Positions 18,752 through 25,804 of a stretch of 64,000 nucleotides of DNA are shown in pieces; position 1 is the stretch's first letter, and each line of letters starts with the position of its first letter. The translations under genes were made by a program, and so were the position numbers. The notes beneath the pieces are model-generated. The model made no database searches and had not been told where the DNA came from. It saw only the letters and a program-made list of their open reading frames with translations. The DNA lies in the NCBI RefSeq assembly GCF_001577755.1, contig NZ_CP010776.1:1984001-2048000 (forward strand). The letters run 5' to 3'. This DNA is from Rufibacter sp. DG15C. GTDB lineage: Bacteria; Bacteroidota; Bacteroidia; Cytophagales; Hymenobacteraceae.

Positions 18752-18867
18752 CAATTAGCCTCTTCTCTTTCTTGAGAATTCTCATTTTGTTAGTTGTTGT
18801 AAATAAGGGGTTTAAGTAAATTTTACTTGTGGTTGATGTTGGATTTTTGCTATTGTTTTTTACTTTT

Positions 18868-18889
18868 GTTTAAACCATATTTAAACCAA
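18868..18889 (+). promoter_or_regulatory. Candidate integrase arm-type site, left end
   Basis: Two direct 11-bp units, GTTTAAACCAT and ATTTAAACCAA. The same 22-mer with one mismatch lies at 43779-43800 near the right end, in the same orientation. Position near both ends of a tyrosine-integrase element suggests arm-binding sites. It also lies in the leader of the integrase gene, so it could affect int expression. Confidence 0.6.
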
Positions 18890-18922
18890 TCCTTAGTTTA
18901 AGCAAGCAATAAATCAATAAAC

Positions 18923-20131
18923 GTGGCCTCTGTAAAAGTACTACTTTACACCTCTAAGGTGCTCAAAAACGGCGAACATCCTATAATGCTTCGTCTGATT
19001 AAAGATCGAAAAATCAAGTATGTTTCACTAGACTATTCTTGCTCTAAAGAGCTATGGGATGAGGATGAGCAACGGCCAGTAAAGAAACACCCGCATAAGG
19101 TAGAGCTTAACATTAAAATCACAAAAATGATGAATGATGCTAATAAGATCATTCTAGATTTTGATAACAATGAGCAGAACTACTCGGTCGATGATATTGC
19201 TAAAGCGCTAAGTAGAAAAGTAATTGGTAAGCGGACCGTCTTTCAATTCACTGATGAGCTTGTTCAGCGACATAAGGAAGTAGGGAAAGTCGGTACTGCA
19301 GATGCTTTTCAAAATGGTAAACGCATTGTGTCCCGGTTTACAAAGGAGAAAGACATCAGCTTTAAAGAACTAGACTACATTTTCCTGACCCGATTAGAGG
19401 ATGATCTTCTAAAGCGGAAGGTGACCGAGAATTCCATAGCAGTTTATATGCGTACTCTACGCTCAATATACAATAAAGCTATTGCAGAAGGACATGCAAA
19501 GGAAAATGATTACCCATTCAAAGCATATAAACTGACAAAACTTAACACAAAGACAAAAAAGAGAGCGCTAACCAAAGAGCAGGTAAAGAGTATCTCAGAC
19601 CATAAACTGGAGCTTGGTAGTAAGCTTTGGATAGCTAGAAGCATTTTCCTCTTCTCTTACTACTGTAGAGGTGTCAACTTTATAGACGTTGCACAACTTA
19701 AGTGGAGTAATATTGATAATGGCAGAGTACATTATACCAGAGCAAAGACTGGCCATCAATTTAATATTGCTTTGCTTCCACCTGCCTTAGAGATATTGGA
19801 ATACTATAGGGCCAAGCAAGATAAGTCAGGATTTATTTTTCCAATCCTTGGGAGTTACCATGACACGGAGCAGAAGATAAAGAACCGGGTTAAAAAGATT
19901 ATGAAGGAAGTGAACAGTAATTTGCGCACTGTAGCACAAGCGGTAAAGATAGACTTCAACATTACCACCTATGTGGCTAGGCACAGCTATGCTACAGTGC
20001 TCAAGAGACAAAACGTCTCCACTTCCCAAATCAGTGAGGCATTGGGCCACAGCAGCGAGAAAATTACACAGGTGTACCTTGACAGCTTTGAAAATACTGT
20101 TTTGGATGAAGCTGATAAGTTTTTACTGTAA
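18923..20131 (+). CDS. int: Tyrosine recombinase (island integrase)
   Basis: Protein of 402 residues, the Bacteroidetes type with an arm-binding N-terminal domain (ASVKVLLYTSKVLKNGEHP, ~1-90), a SAM-like core-binding domain (~105-205) and a C-terminal catalytic domain. Catalytic residues seen: Arg in FSYYCRGVNFIDVAQL (~250), Lys in YTRAKTGHQF (~278), HSYATVL with preceding Arg (VARHSY), LGHSS with the second His, and the nucleophile Tyr in KITQVYLDSF. Start is GTG at 18923; the product reads straight into the family N-terminus there. It should catalyse recombination between the 43-bp tRNA-Asn repeats. Confidence 0.95.
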   Translation: MASVKVLLYTSKVLKNGEHPIMLRLIKDRKIKYVSLDYSCSKELWDEDEQRPVKKHPHKVELNIKITKMMNDANKIILDFDNNEQNYSVDDIAKALSRKVIGKRTVFQFTDELVQRHKEVGKVGTADAFQNGKRIVSRFTKEKDISFKELDYIFLTRLEDDLLKRKVTENSIAVYMRTLRSIYNKAIAEGHAKENDYPFKAYKLTKLNTKTKKRALTKEQVKSISDHKLELGSKLWIARSIFLFSYYCRGVNFIDVAQLKWSNIDNGRVHYTRAKTGHQFNIALLPPALEILEYYRAKQDKSGFIFPILGSYHDTEQKIKNRVKKIMKEVNSNLRTVAQAVKIDFNITTYVARHSYATVLKRQNVSTSQISEALGHSSEKITQVYLDSFENTVLDEADKFLL

Positions 20132-20159
20132 TTCTAAAAGATTCCTGCTATATATAAAT

Positions 20160-21068
20160 ATGGGTAACACTTTTATTGAATCAAATATTCAAGCAATAGA
20201 GAGGGCTGCGAGAAATAGGGATGTCCTTAAAGAGATAGCCTTAAGTAATTTTGAAATCAAGCGAAGGGAGCTTGTGGCAAAGTTGGAGGACAAAGAAAGT
20301 CTCTATGAGCAATTAGAAGTGGTGCAATCTGAGCTTATAGCTACTAAGGCCATTATAGAGCTACCTCTTTCACAGGAGTATATACGGTTTGGCTTAAACG
20401 AAGTCACGGAGATGCATTTACAGCAGTTAAGAGAGTATTACTTAAATGTATCTGAGGAAATAGAGAAGCTAAAAATCCTGAGTGCTTATAAAACTTTTCT
20501 TGGGATGTCTAGGGAGCAAGGTATTAAACATCTGGAGACTATAGTTGGTATGGGCGCTGACGCACATGCGGAGGAGCTCCAGCTTTTAATGATGAATGTG
20601 TGGACCTGGAAGTACTACCATGGGTGCTTAATAGAAGCAAGAAAATGGTTAGGAGATCAAATATTAGCTCAAAAGGATTCTGGATCTGAAAACCCTATTC
20701 TTGAAAATACTAAAGGTATTGAGAGCAATGGCAACCTCCTCTCTAGCCCAAACAGCAAGAAACAGTACACAACAATGCAACAAGCACTAGCCATATCCTT
20801 GCTTGATAAATTCACTAAAATAAATAGAAGTCAAGATAAAAAGAGTCTGACAGCGTTTATCGGGGCTTTAACAAATTCTAGTGAAGGCGAGACTGGTAAG
20901 AAAGTAAGCCAGATTACAAATAGTAATTACGAACCTCACAAAACACCAAAGCAAAATTTAATTGATTACCAAGCTATAGAGCCATTGTTTGAAGCTTTAG
21001 AACAAAGAAATATAAGTGAGTTTATTGCTCAGAAAATCAATCAATTACAAAAAATGAATAATAAGTAG
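20160..21068 (+). CDS. Unknown protein of the island replication/integration module
   Basis: 302 residues from the ATG at 20160, 28 bases after the integrase stop. The frame is open further upstream inside int, but that part is a shadow of int. The first ~110 residues look like a long coiled coil (FEIKRRELVAKLEDKESLYE, LREYYLNVSEEIEKL). The middle carries a helical segment (LMMNVWTWKYYHGCLIEARK), then a polar linker rich in Ser/Asn, and the end is helical and basic. No enzyme motif is visible. Position between integrase and the HTH gene suggests an accessory factor for excision, replication or regulation, but this is context only. Confidence 0.75.
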   Translation: MGNTFIESNIQAIERAARNRDVLKEIALSNFEIKRRELVAKLEDKESLYEQLEVVQSELIATKAIIELPLSQEYIRFGLNEVTEMHLQQLREYYLNVSEEIEKLKILSAYKTFLGMSREQGIKHLETIVGMGADAHAEELQLLMMNVWTWKYYHGCLIEARKWLGDQILAQKDSGSENPILENTKGIESNGNLLSSPNSKKQYTTMQQALAISLLDKFTKINRSQDKKSLTAFIGALTNSSEGETGKKVSQITNSNYEPHKTPKQNLIDYQAIEPLFEALEQRNISEFIAQKINQLQKMNNK

Positions 21069-21077
21069 AAAAAAGTT

Positions 21078-21098
21078 GGGCCCCCTAGTAGGGGGCCC
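21078..21098. terminator. GC-rich hairpin after the 302-residue gene
   Basis: GGGCCCCCT and AGGGGGCCC with a 3-base AGT loop, 9 bases past the stop at 21068. There is no T-run on the plus side. On the minus strand it is followed by AACTTTTTT, so it could also act against antisense transcription. Its strength and isolation make another role, such as a nicking or replication site, possible. Confidence 0.55.
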
Positions 21099-21118
21099 TC
21101 CGGTGTATCACTACTCTA

Positions 21119-21152
21119 CATTTGGATCAGAACTTTATAAATGATCCAAATG
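21119..21152. promoter_or_regulatory. Inverted-repeat operator over the start of the HTH gene
   Basis: Perfect 11-bp arms CATTTGGATCA and TGATCCAAATG separated by 12 bases. The right arm overlaps the start codon at 21141 of the HTH gene, which fits autorepression by that protein or regulation by another island factor. Confidence 0.55.
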
Positions 21153-21494
21153 AATAACCCAACATTGTCAGACCTCCTAAATATTGCTTTAGGAGGCATA
21201 GTAAAACAGTCGCTTCTAGAGGTATTAGGAGATGCCGGTTTATTAGCACCTACATCAAATACAGAGGAGCACTACTTTGATGTCTCCCAAGCAGCTAAAT
21301 TCCTAAAAATTCCAAAGTCAACGTTATACAGCTATACAAGCGGTAGACTTATTCCTCATTATAAGAGAGGCAAGCGGCTGGTGTTTAAACAATCTGATCT
21401 GGAGCTATGGTTAACCGATAGCAAAAAGAAGACTATTTCTGAAATAGAGGCTGACGTATACAGTACTAAGAAAAAGAAGGGAGGAATAAAATAA
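21141..21494 (+). CDS. Excisionase-family helix-turn-helix protein
   Basis: 117 residues. The central ~50 residues form an HTH_17/MerR-like fold (YFDVSQAAKFLKIPKSTLYS, then GRLIPHYKRGKRLVFKQSDL), typical of excisionases and small regulators in Bacteroidetes mobile elements; a basic Lys-rich tail follows (STKKKKGGIK). The stop overlaps the start of the next gene by one base (TAATG), implying translational coupling. An internal ATG at 21150 is an alternative start. The start codon lies inside an inverted repeat. Probable roles: directing excision with the integrase and/or regulating the rep genes. Confidence 0.85.
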   Translation: MIQMNNPTLSDLLNIALGGIVKQSLLEVLGDAGLLAPTSNTEEHYFDVSQAAKFLKIPKSTLYSYTSGRLIPHYKRGKRLVFKQSDLELWLTDSKKKTISEIEADVYSTKKKKGGIK

Positions 21495-21838
21495 TGATAC
21501 TCCTATCCAATAGCAACTGTACAAAAGCAACAACACCTGCGTTGCAACGGCTTGCAACGATCATCAACAAAGAACGTGGTGTACTTGTAGAGTATGCCAA
21601 CAGAGCAAATCCTAGCAAAATACATCTAGAAAGAAGGAATGACTTTCTTCAATCACTTGCTGATTCATATAACTTGCTTTACCAAGAAATGCAGGCAGTC
21701 GCAAGACTGAGGTTTTTAGAAAAATGGTTAATAGTTGAGAAAGAGCTTGACCTATTATTAGCAGATAATAGCATTGATGGAGTGCATATAAAGCTAGAAA
21801 TCCTCAATGGTGACAATTACGGCTATATTAATCTCTAG
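21494..21838 (+). CDS. Small unknown protein coupled to the HTH and Rep genes
   Basis: 114 residues, start overlapping the previous stop by one base and ending 4 bases before the Rep-like start, so it is part of a tight three-gene unit. Mostly helical and charged (RNDFLQSLADSYNLLYQEMQ, FLEKWLIVEKELDLLL). No recognised motif. Its first codons also contain CAACG-like repeats at ~10-bp spacing (21545, 21555, 21565), similar to the iteron array in the next gene. Function unknown; an accessory role in replication is an inference from the coupling. Confidence 0.7.
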   Translation: MILLSNSNCTKATTPALQRLATIINKERGVLVEYANRANPSKIHLERRNDFLQSLADSYNLLYQEMQAVARLRFLEKWLIVEKELDLLLADNSIDGVHIKLEILNGDNYGYINL

Positions 21839-21842
21839 TAAT

Positions 21843-23174
21843 ATGCTTGATTATAAACCAGTTTTACATCCAAACAAGAATCCTAACCTATACCCGCAAC
21901 AAGCTGTTGCAACGGTAGAGCAACGTCAAGTCAACGCGAAGTCAACGCCTAGTCAACGACAAGGGCAACGGGAAGACAACGACGAGTCAACGTTAAATCA
22001 ACATGAGATCATAGACAGGTCAACACTGAGTCAACACCTTTTACCTTCAGATAACTTATCACATTCCAATCTTGGGGATATCTGGGTTAAGAAGTTTAAG
22101 CCTCTAATCGACCTTATAAACCTAAACTCATCCAGAAGGATAGTTAGAACACCTCCAATCGTTAAGCTTAATGGAGAAGGGCTGATTTGGCAGAGGACAA
22201 TCAATATAATACAAGGTAAGTTTGGCTCACACAAGAGCAGGCTTGCTGAATTGATTTGCAGTCTGCTCATAAGAAGCAACAATTGTGATACTGACTTTTG
22301 CGGACTTGCAAAAGATGAGTTTAAGCAATTTTCAGTTGCTTATGTAGACACTGAACGAAACACCAGCGAACAATTTCCATTAGCCATTCAGCAGGTTAGG
22401 AATTTGGCTGGACGGGATCAGTATCAACCATACGATTACCTAATTCCCTTTAGCCTTATTCATTATAATAGGAATGAAAGACTACCGGCAATAAAGGAGT
22501 TTATTGAGCAACTGATGATTCAATGTGACCGCCACAAATTTGTGTTGTTAGACGTGGTTACTGATTGTATTAAAGATTTTAACAATTCCTCAGAGTCGTT
22601 GGAATTGTTTGATTTCTTAAATCAGCTGATTAACGACCATGATATTACGCTTTTGCTCATTATACATGAGAACCCTGGCACAGATAAAGCGCGAGGGCAC
22701 ATTGGCACTGAGGCGGCTAATAAAGCCTCCACGATTATGCAGATTGGGTTTGAGAAGGGCGCGAACAACAGGGATAGCGATGTCATTGCGGTGAAGTTAC
22801 TAAAGCTAAGGAATGGTAAGAAGCCGGATCCAACCTACTTGTATTTTGACGCAACTACACATGCATTAGCTCCTGCAAGTCCAGAGATGGTGAATGAAAT
22901 GATAGAGGATAGAAGGAAAAAGCTTGATGTAAGTTTGCTTACAGATTGTCTTGGTAATTACCTAATGAAGCCAAAGCTACAGCAAGATCTTATCTCAGAA
23001 CTGACAGAAAAGTATTCCACTCATGCCAACACGGTCAAAACGAGACTTAAAGAAATTGCTGAAAAGGATCTTGTAATTTACAGCTGTGAGGGTTTACCAT
23101 GTTATTTAAGAATAAACAGTAGACCAGGTATTGCAACCACTTATGAATTGTTAGTAGTTGGAGAAGCTGGTTGA
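21843..23174 (+). CDS. RepA-like AAA/RecA-fold helicase of the island
   Basis: 443 residues from the ATG at 21843 (MLDYKPVLHPNK). The frame is open 12 codons earlier but that would overlap the preceding gene. Residues ~20-65 are low-complexity (Gln, Arg, Asn, Ser, Thr) and are encoded by an 11-bp repeated DNA motif. The ATPase core follows: P-loop-like IIQGKFGSHKSRLAE (~117-131), AYVDTERN, a Walker-B-like HKFVLLDVVTDC and LLLIIHENPGTDKARGH, the pattern of RepA/AAA_25 hexameric helicases in plasmids and Bacteroidetes elements. The C-terminal ~90 residues look like a winged helix. The P-loop has HKS where GKS/GKT is usual. Likely role: replication initiation or helicase loading for the excised island. 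Confidence 0.8.
   Translation: MLDYKPVLHPNKNPNLYPQQAVATVEQRQVNAKSTPSQRQGQREDNDESTLNQHEIIDRSTLSQHLLPSDNLSHSNLGDIWVKKFKPLIDLINLNSSRRIVRTPPIVKLNGEGLIWQRTINIIQGKFGSHKSRLAELICSLLIRSNNCDTDFCGLAKDEFKQFSVAYVDTERNTSEQFPLAIQQVRNLAGRDQYQPYDYLIPFSLIHYNRNERLPAIKEFIEQLMIQCDRHKFVLLDVVTDCIKDFNNSSESLELFDFLNQLINDHDITLLLIIHENPGTDKARGHIGTEAANKASTIMQIGFEKGANNRDSDVIAVKLLKLRNGKKPDPTYLYFDATTHALAPASPEMVNEMIEDRRKKLDVSLLTDCLGNYLMKPKLQQDLISELTEKYSTHANTVKTRLKEIAEKDLVIYSCEGLPCYLRINSRPGIATTYELLVVGEAG
21897..22035 (+). repeat. Iteron-like array of CAAC(G) at 11-bp spacing inside the rep gene
   Basis: CAAC begins at 21897, 21910, 21921, 21932, 21943, 21954, 21966, 21977, 21988, 21999, 22021 and 22032. From 21910 on the steps are 11 or 12 bp, with one of 22. 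The commonest unit is AGTCAACG plus three variable bases. The step is not a multiple of three although the DNA is coding, so the repeat appears to be kept as DNA. Similar phased motifs in inverse orientation (GTTGAC) occur at 40045-40084, 42949-42998 and in the palindrome at 43120-43177. Confidence 0.8.
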
Positions 23175-23189
23175 TTTTATTCTTAAAGA

Positions 23190-23249
23190 AAAAGCACCCA
23201 AACACGAACATTGCCATATATAGTGGTTTGTTTGTGTTTGGGTGCTTTT
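23190..23249. terminator. Bidirectional terminator between rep and the mcrBC operon
   Basis: Perfect 16-bp arms AAAAGCACCCAAACAC and inverse, separated by 28 bases, lying between the convergent rep gene (stop 23174) and the minus-strand gene ending at 23301. A-runs and T-runs flank both arms. Confidence 0.8.
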
Positions 23250-23300
23250 GTAGATTATTTGAAACGCTAACAAAACCCAGTAAGGCAAGTTTACATTGAA

Positions 23301-24428
23301 TTACCATCCATAATAAGTAGACTTCTTTTGTAAAGTAAGAGTGGCCTTGTCAATATCATTAAGGAGATCATCCCTGTTGGGCGTTGTAGGGTCATACCAA
23401 TCTGCCTTTTGATTTGCCCATTCAATCCATTCAGTTAAGTCTGCTAGAGTATTTCCGTTGATCCTGGCGAGTGAGGCTCTGTCAGCAATAAACTCTCTTA
23501 AAATTTTAGCCTGGTGCCATTGTTGAGCCTGTTGCAAAAGATTTTTGAAGCGGATTAGTTCTCTTTCCTGTAGCTGTTCATGCTCTCTTTGAATCCTATC
23601 TCTCTCCTGCCTTTCCTTCTCTTCAATTTGCATTTGTATTCTAGCTTCTTTCTCTTTTTGGCCCTTAAGTTGTAGGGTCCCAATAATTTCAGAAAGATAA
23701 TCCTCAAGCAGTTGTTTGCCATCTCTCCATTCTTTAGACCTATAGTTAGGTCCTATTTTAAAGATTAATATGCCACTTGGCACATAACTATGACTGCCCC
23801 ATCTAGTTGTTTTTTCTGCTATTCTAGTAAGCTTTTCTCGCAGGCTAATCTCAAACTCTTCTCCTTCAACAACTGCAAGCGTAGAGTAATGTGTGATTCT
23901 GATTTGATGGCCTCTAAGTTTCAGGCTTTTCACCAGGGCATCCATAAAGCGCAAGGCCCTATTTACGTTTGCAGGTGATATTCTGATGTTTAAATATTCA
24001 CCATAGATACTCAATAGGCCGTCACGCAGATAAGTATCCTTCTTTTCGAATTGCGCTTTTGCCGCTATTATTAGCTTGTCTGGATCGGTAAGTCTAGTCG
24101 GGACTTTTAACGCGGACTTGTGATCAGCCTCGGCTTCCTTTTGGATGGAGCTTATTAAGGATGCCTTTTGTTTTTTAAGAACAGGTTGTATTATGGTCTC
24201 GCTGGGCCCGGTGTAGTCAGTTGGTAAAGCTATCATAGGACTTTCTTTGCCTGCGCGTACTTTTGACCAATGTCCAGACCCAGGCAGGGGAATAGCTAAC
24301 GAATCACAAATCTTCTTAAAATCTTGGTAAGCGATTCCGTAACGTAGGGCAAGTTGCGTGGCGGGTTCTTGCCATACCATGTGATAGAGTTCTTCTCTAC
24401 TAAGTATGTGAGATAGCTGATTTTCCAT
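23301..24428 (-). CDS. Unknown protein downstream of mcrBC, HTH-like N-terminus and coiled coil
   Basis: 375 residues. The N-terminus (LSREELYHMVWQEPATQLAL, then IPLPGSGHWSKVRAGK) matches a pattern I associate with an uncharacterised family found in many phyla, whose start resembles a DNA-binding helix-turn-helix followed by an IPxPGxGxWxK motif. A mixed alpha/beta middle follows (ALRFMDALVKSLKLRGHQIR, ILIFKIGPNYRSKEW), then a charged coiled coil at ~255-300 and a helical end. It is the third minus-strand gene behind mcrB and mcrC (93-base gap), so co-transcription is plausible. Function unknown; a McrBC accessory role is inference. Confidence 0.75.
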   Translation of the reverse strand: MENQLSHILSREELYHMVWQEPATQLALRYGIAYQDFKKICDSLAIPLPGSGHWSKVRAGKESPMIALPTDYTGPSETIIQPVLKKQKASLISSIQKEAEADHKSALKVPTRLTDPDKLIIAAKAQFEKKDTYLRDGLLSIYGEYLNIRISPANVNRALRFMDALVKSLKLRGHQIRITHYSTLAVVEGEEFEISLREKLTRIAEKTTRWGSHSYVPSGILIFKIGPNYRSKEWRDGKQLLEDYLSEIIGTLQLKGQKEKEARIQMQIEEKERQERDRIQREHEQLQERELIRFKNLLQQAQQWHQAKILREFIADRASLARINGNTLADLTEWIEWANQKADWYDPTTPNRDDLLNDIDKATLTLQKKSTYYGW

Positions 24429-24521
24429 GTCGTAGCTTTAGCAAAACAGTAAGTTACCAGTCTTGTCTTGAGCCCTTGTATACTTAAGGCGCGTTTTTTC
24501 AAACAAGAATGAGGCAGAATG

Positions 24522-25802
24522 TTATGTGGTTTGTGGACGTAGTAACCAATTCGTCAGTTCCTGGCCTATTGCACTCTGCCATTCTTTAAGGGAATTTGCC
24601 GTGCATAAAGTAATAACAGAACACTCCTTGTTAGTTGCATTCCCTTCCTCTGGATGCAAATACCAACCGTTTAAACTGCTTGACTTTTCTCCTGGGTACA
24701 CTAAACCTACCTTATTAGCAGTATAGTATTCATTGTACACGTACAACTGCCTAAGGTCATCGGGTGATGGGTTGTAGCCGTTCAGGTTTTTCCATTTGGT
24801 ATCCAAAACTGCATAGCTCTTCCCGTCTCGCTTAATTAGAATATCTGCCCTCATTGAAGACCTGTTTCCTTTTTGAGGCTTCCAGAAGTATTTAGTTGTT
24901 TGGGCTGTAGCTGTAAAAGCAGGCTGATTTTTATAAAAATGCTTTTTAAGAGTAACAAAAATAAAGGTCTCCCAAAGCAGGTTCATGTCAAAGAGGAGCG
25001 CCAGAACGTGGTTTTTTCCTCTGGCCACATCTGGGTGGTAGTTCAGTAAAAGCAGGCGGGCAATTTCTATGGCTTTTCGATAAGGCTCGGTCTTACGGTT
25101 ATAGACTAATTTATTGAACGTGGCCTCCGTTACATTTGCCTCTGGCATCTCAGGAAAGTTCAATAGCAATGCCCCAATTCTGCTGTGCAGATTGGAATTG
25201 GTGTTAATCTGCTCTAGTAACTTTATTGTCTTGTAAAGAATAGAATGCCACTGGTGTACTACATCATAGGTGGTGTACTGGACATAAAACCGTTCTTGGT
25301 GTGTAAGGTTCTGCTGTAGGTGTTTGCCAAATTTGAGATTGCCTTTCAGGGCGGTGGTGTTGCCTTCTACTTTCCTATATTTCTTAATCAAGCCTCGGTG
25401 AAGGAGATATTCAGTTTCCTTCAGGAAGAGCTCAAAATAGAGATCAAGAATGGAATTGCTTTTCAAATTCAGGGAGGAGCTAGTAGGGGCAGATACTTCA
25501 AACATGCCCACAGCCTTAAGCATGTCTAAAAGCATACTCCGCCAAAGCTCTTGTGTGCTAGGGCTTTCTCCCTGCTTCTTATCAGCTTTAGGTAAGATTT
25601 CAATGGTTGTATCCCCAACCTGAATCACCCCTACATACTCATTGAACTTAACCCCTTGGTGAATGAGCGAATAATAAGGTACTCCCTGCTCTCCATAGAA
25701 GATTTGAAGGGCCTTAAGTTGAGAGGAAGTCAAAGGTGTACGACCCTTACCCAGTCGCAAACTTTCATACTCAAAGACAGTGATAGGGGGTATGACAGCC
25801 AT
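24522..25802 (-). CDS. mcrC: McrC, nuclease subunit of a modification-dependent restriction system
   Basis: 426 residues. The C-terminal half carries the PD-(D/E)XK nuclease core: ADILIKRDGKSYAVLDTKWK (Asp, then D.K) at ~320-340, followed by DDLRQLYVYNEYY. The N-terminal half fits the McrC family (TIEILPKADKK; LYFELFLKETEYLLHRGLIK). McrC pairs with the McrB motor to cut DNA carrying modified cytosines. The mcrB stop and this start are separated by two bases (TAG GA ATG), so translation is coupled. Confidence 0.92.
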   Translation of the reverse strand: MAVIPPITVFEYESLRLGKGRTPLTSSQLKALQIFYGEQGVPYYSLIHQGVKFNEYVGVIQVGDTTIEILPKADKKQGESPSTQELWRSMLLDMLKAVGMFEVSAPTSSSLNLKSNSILDLYFELFLKETEYLLHRGLIKKYRKVEGNTTALKGNLKFGKHLQQNLTHQERFYVQYTTYDVVHQWHSILYKTIKLLEQINTNSNLHSRIGALLLNFPEMPEANVTEATFNKLVYNRKTEPYRKAIEIARLLLLNYHPDVARGKNHVLALLFDMNLLWETFIFVTLKKHFYKNQPAFTATAQTTKYFWKPQKGNRSSMRADILIKRDGKSYAVLDTKWKNLNGYNPSPDDLRQLYVYNEYYTANKVGLVYPGEKSSSLNGWYLHPEEGNATNKECSVITLCTANSLKEWQSAIGQELTNWLLRPQTT

Positions 25803-25804
25803 TC

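Noticed and set aside
19971-20159. Upstream start for the 302-residue island gene inside the integrase gene
   Set aside because: The reading is a shadow of int's conserved C-terminus; the ATG at 20160 follows the int stop at a normal distance.
21807-21842. Rep-like gene start at 21807
   Set aside because: It would overlap the coupled small gene by 32 bases; the ATG at 21843 lies 4 bases after that gene's stop.
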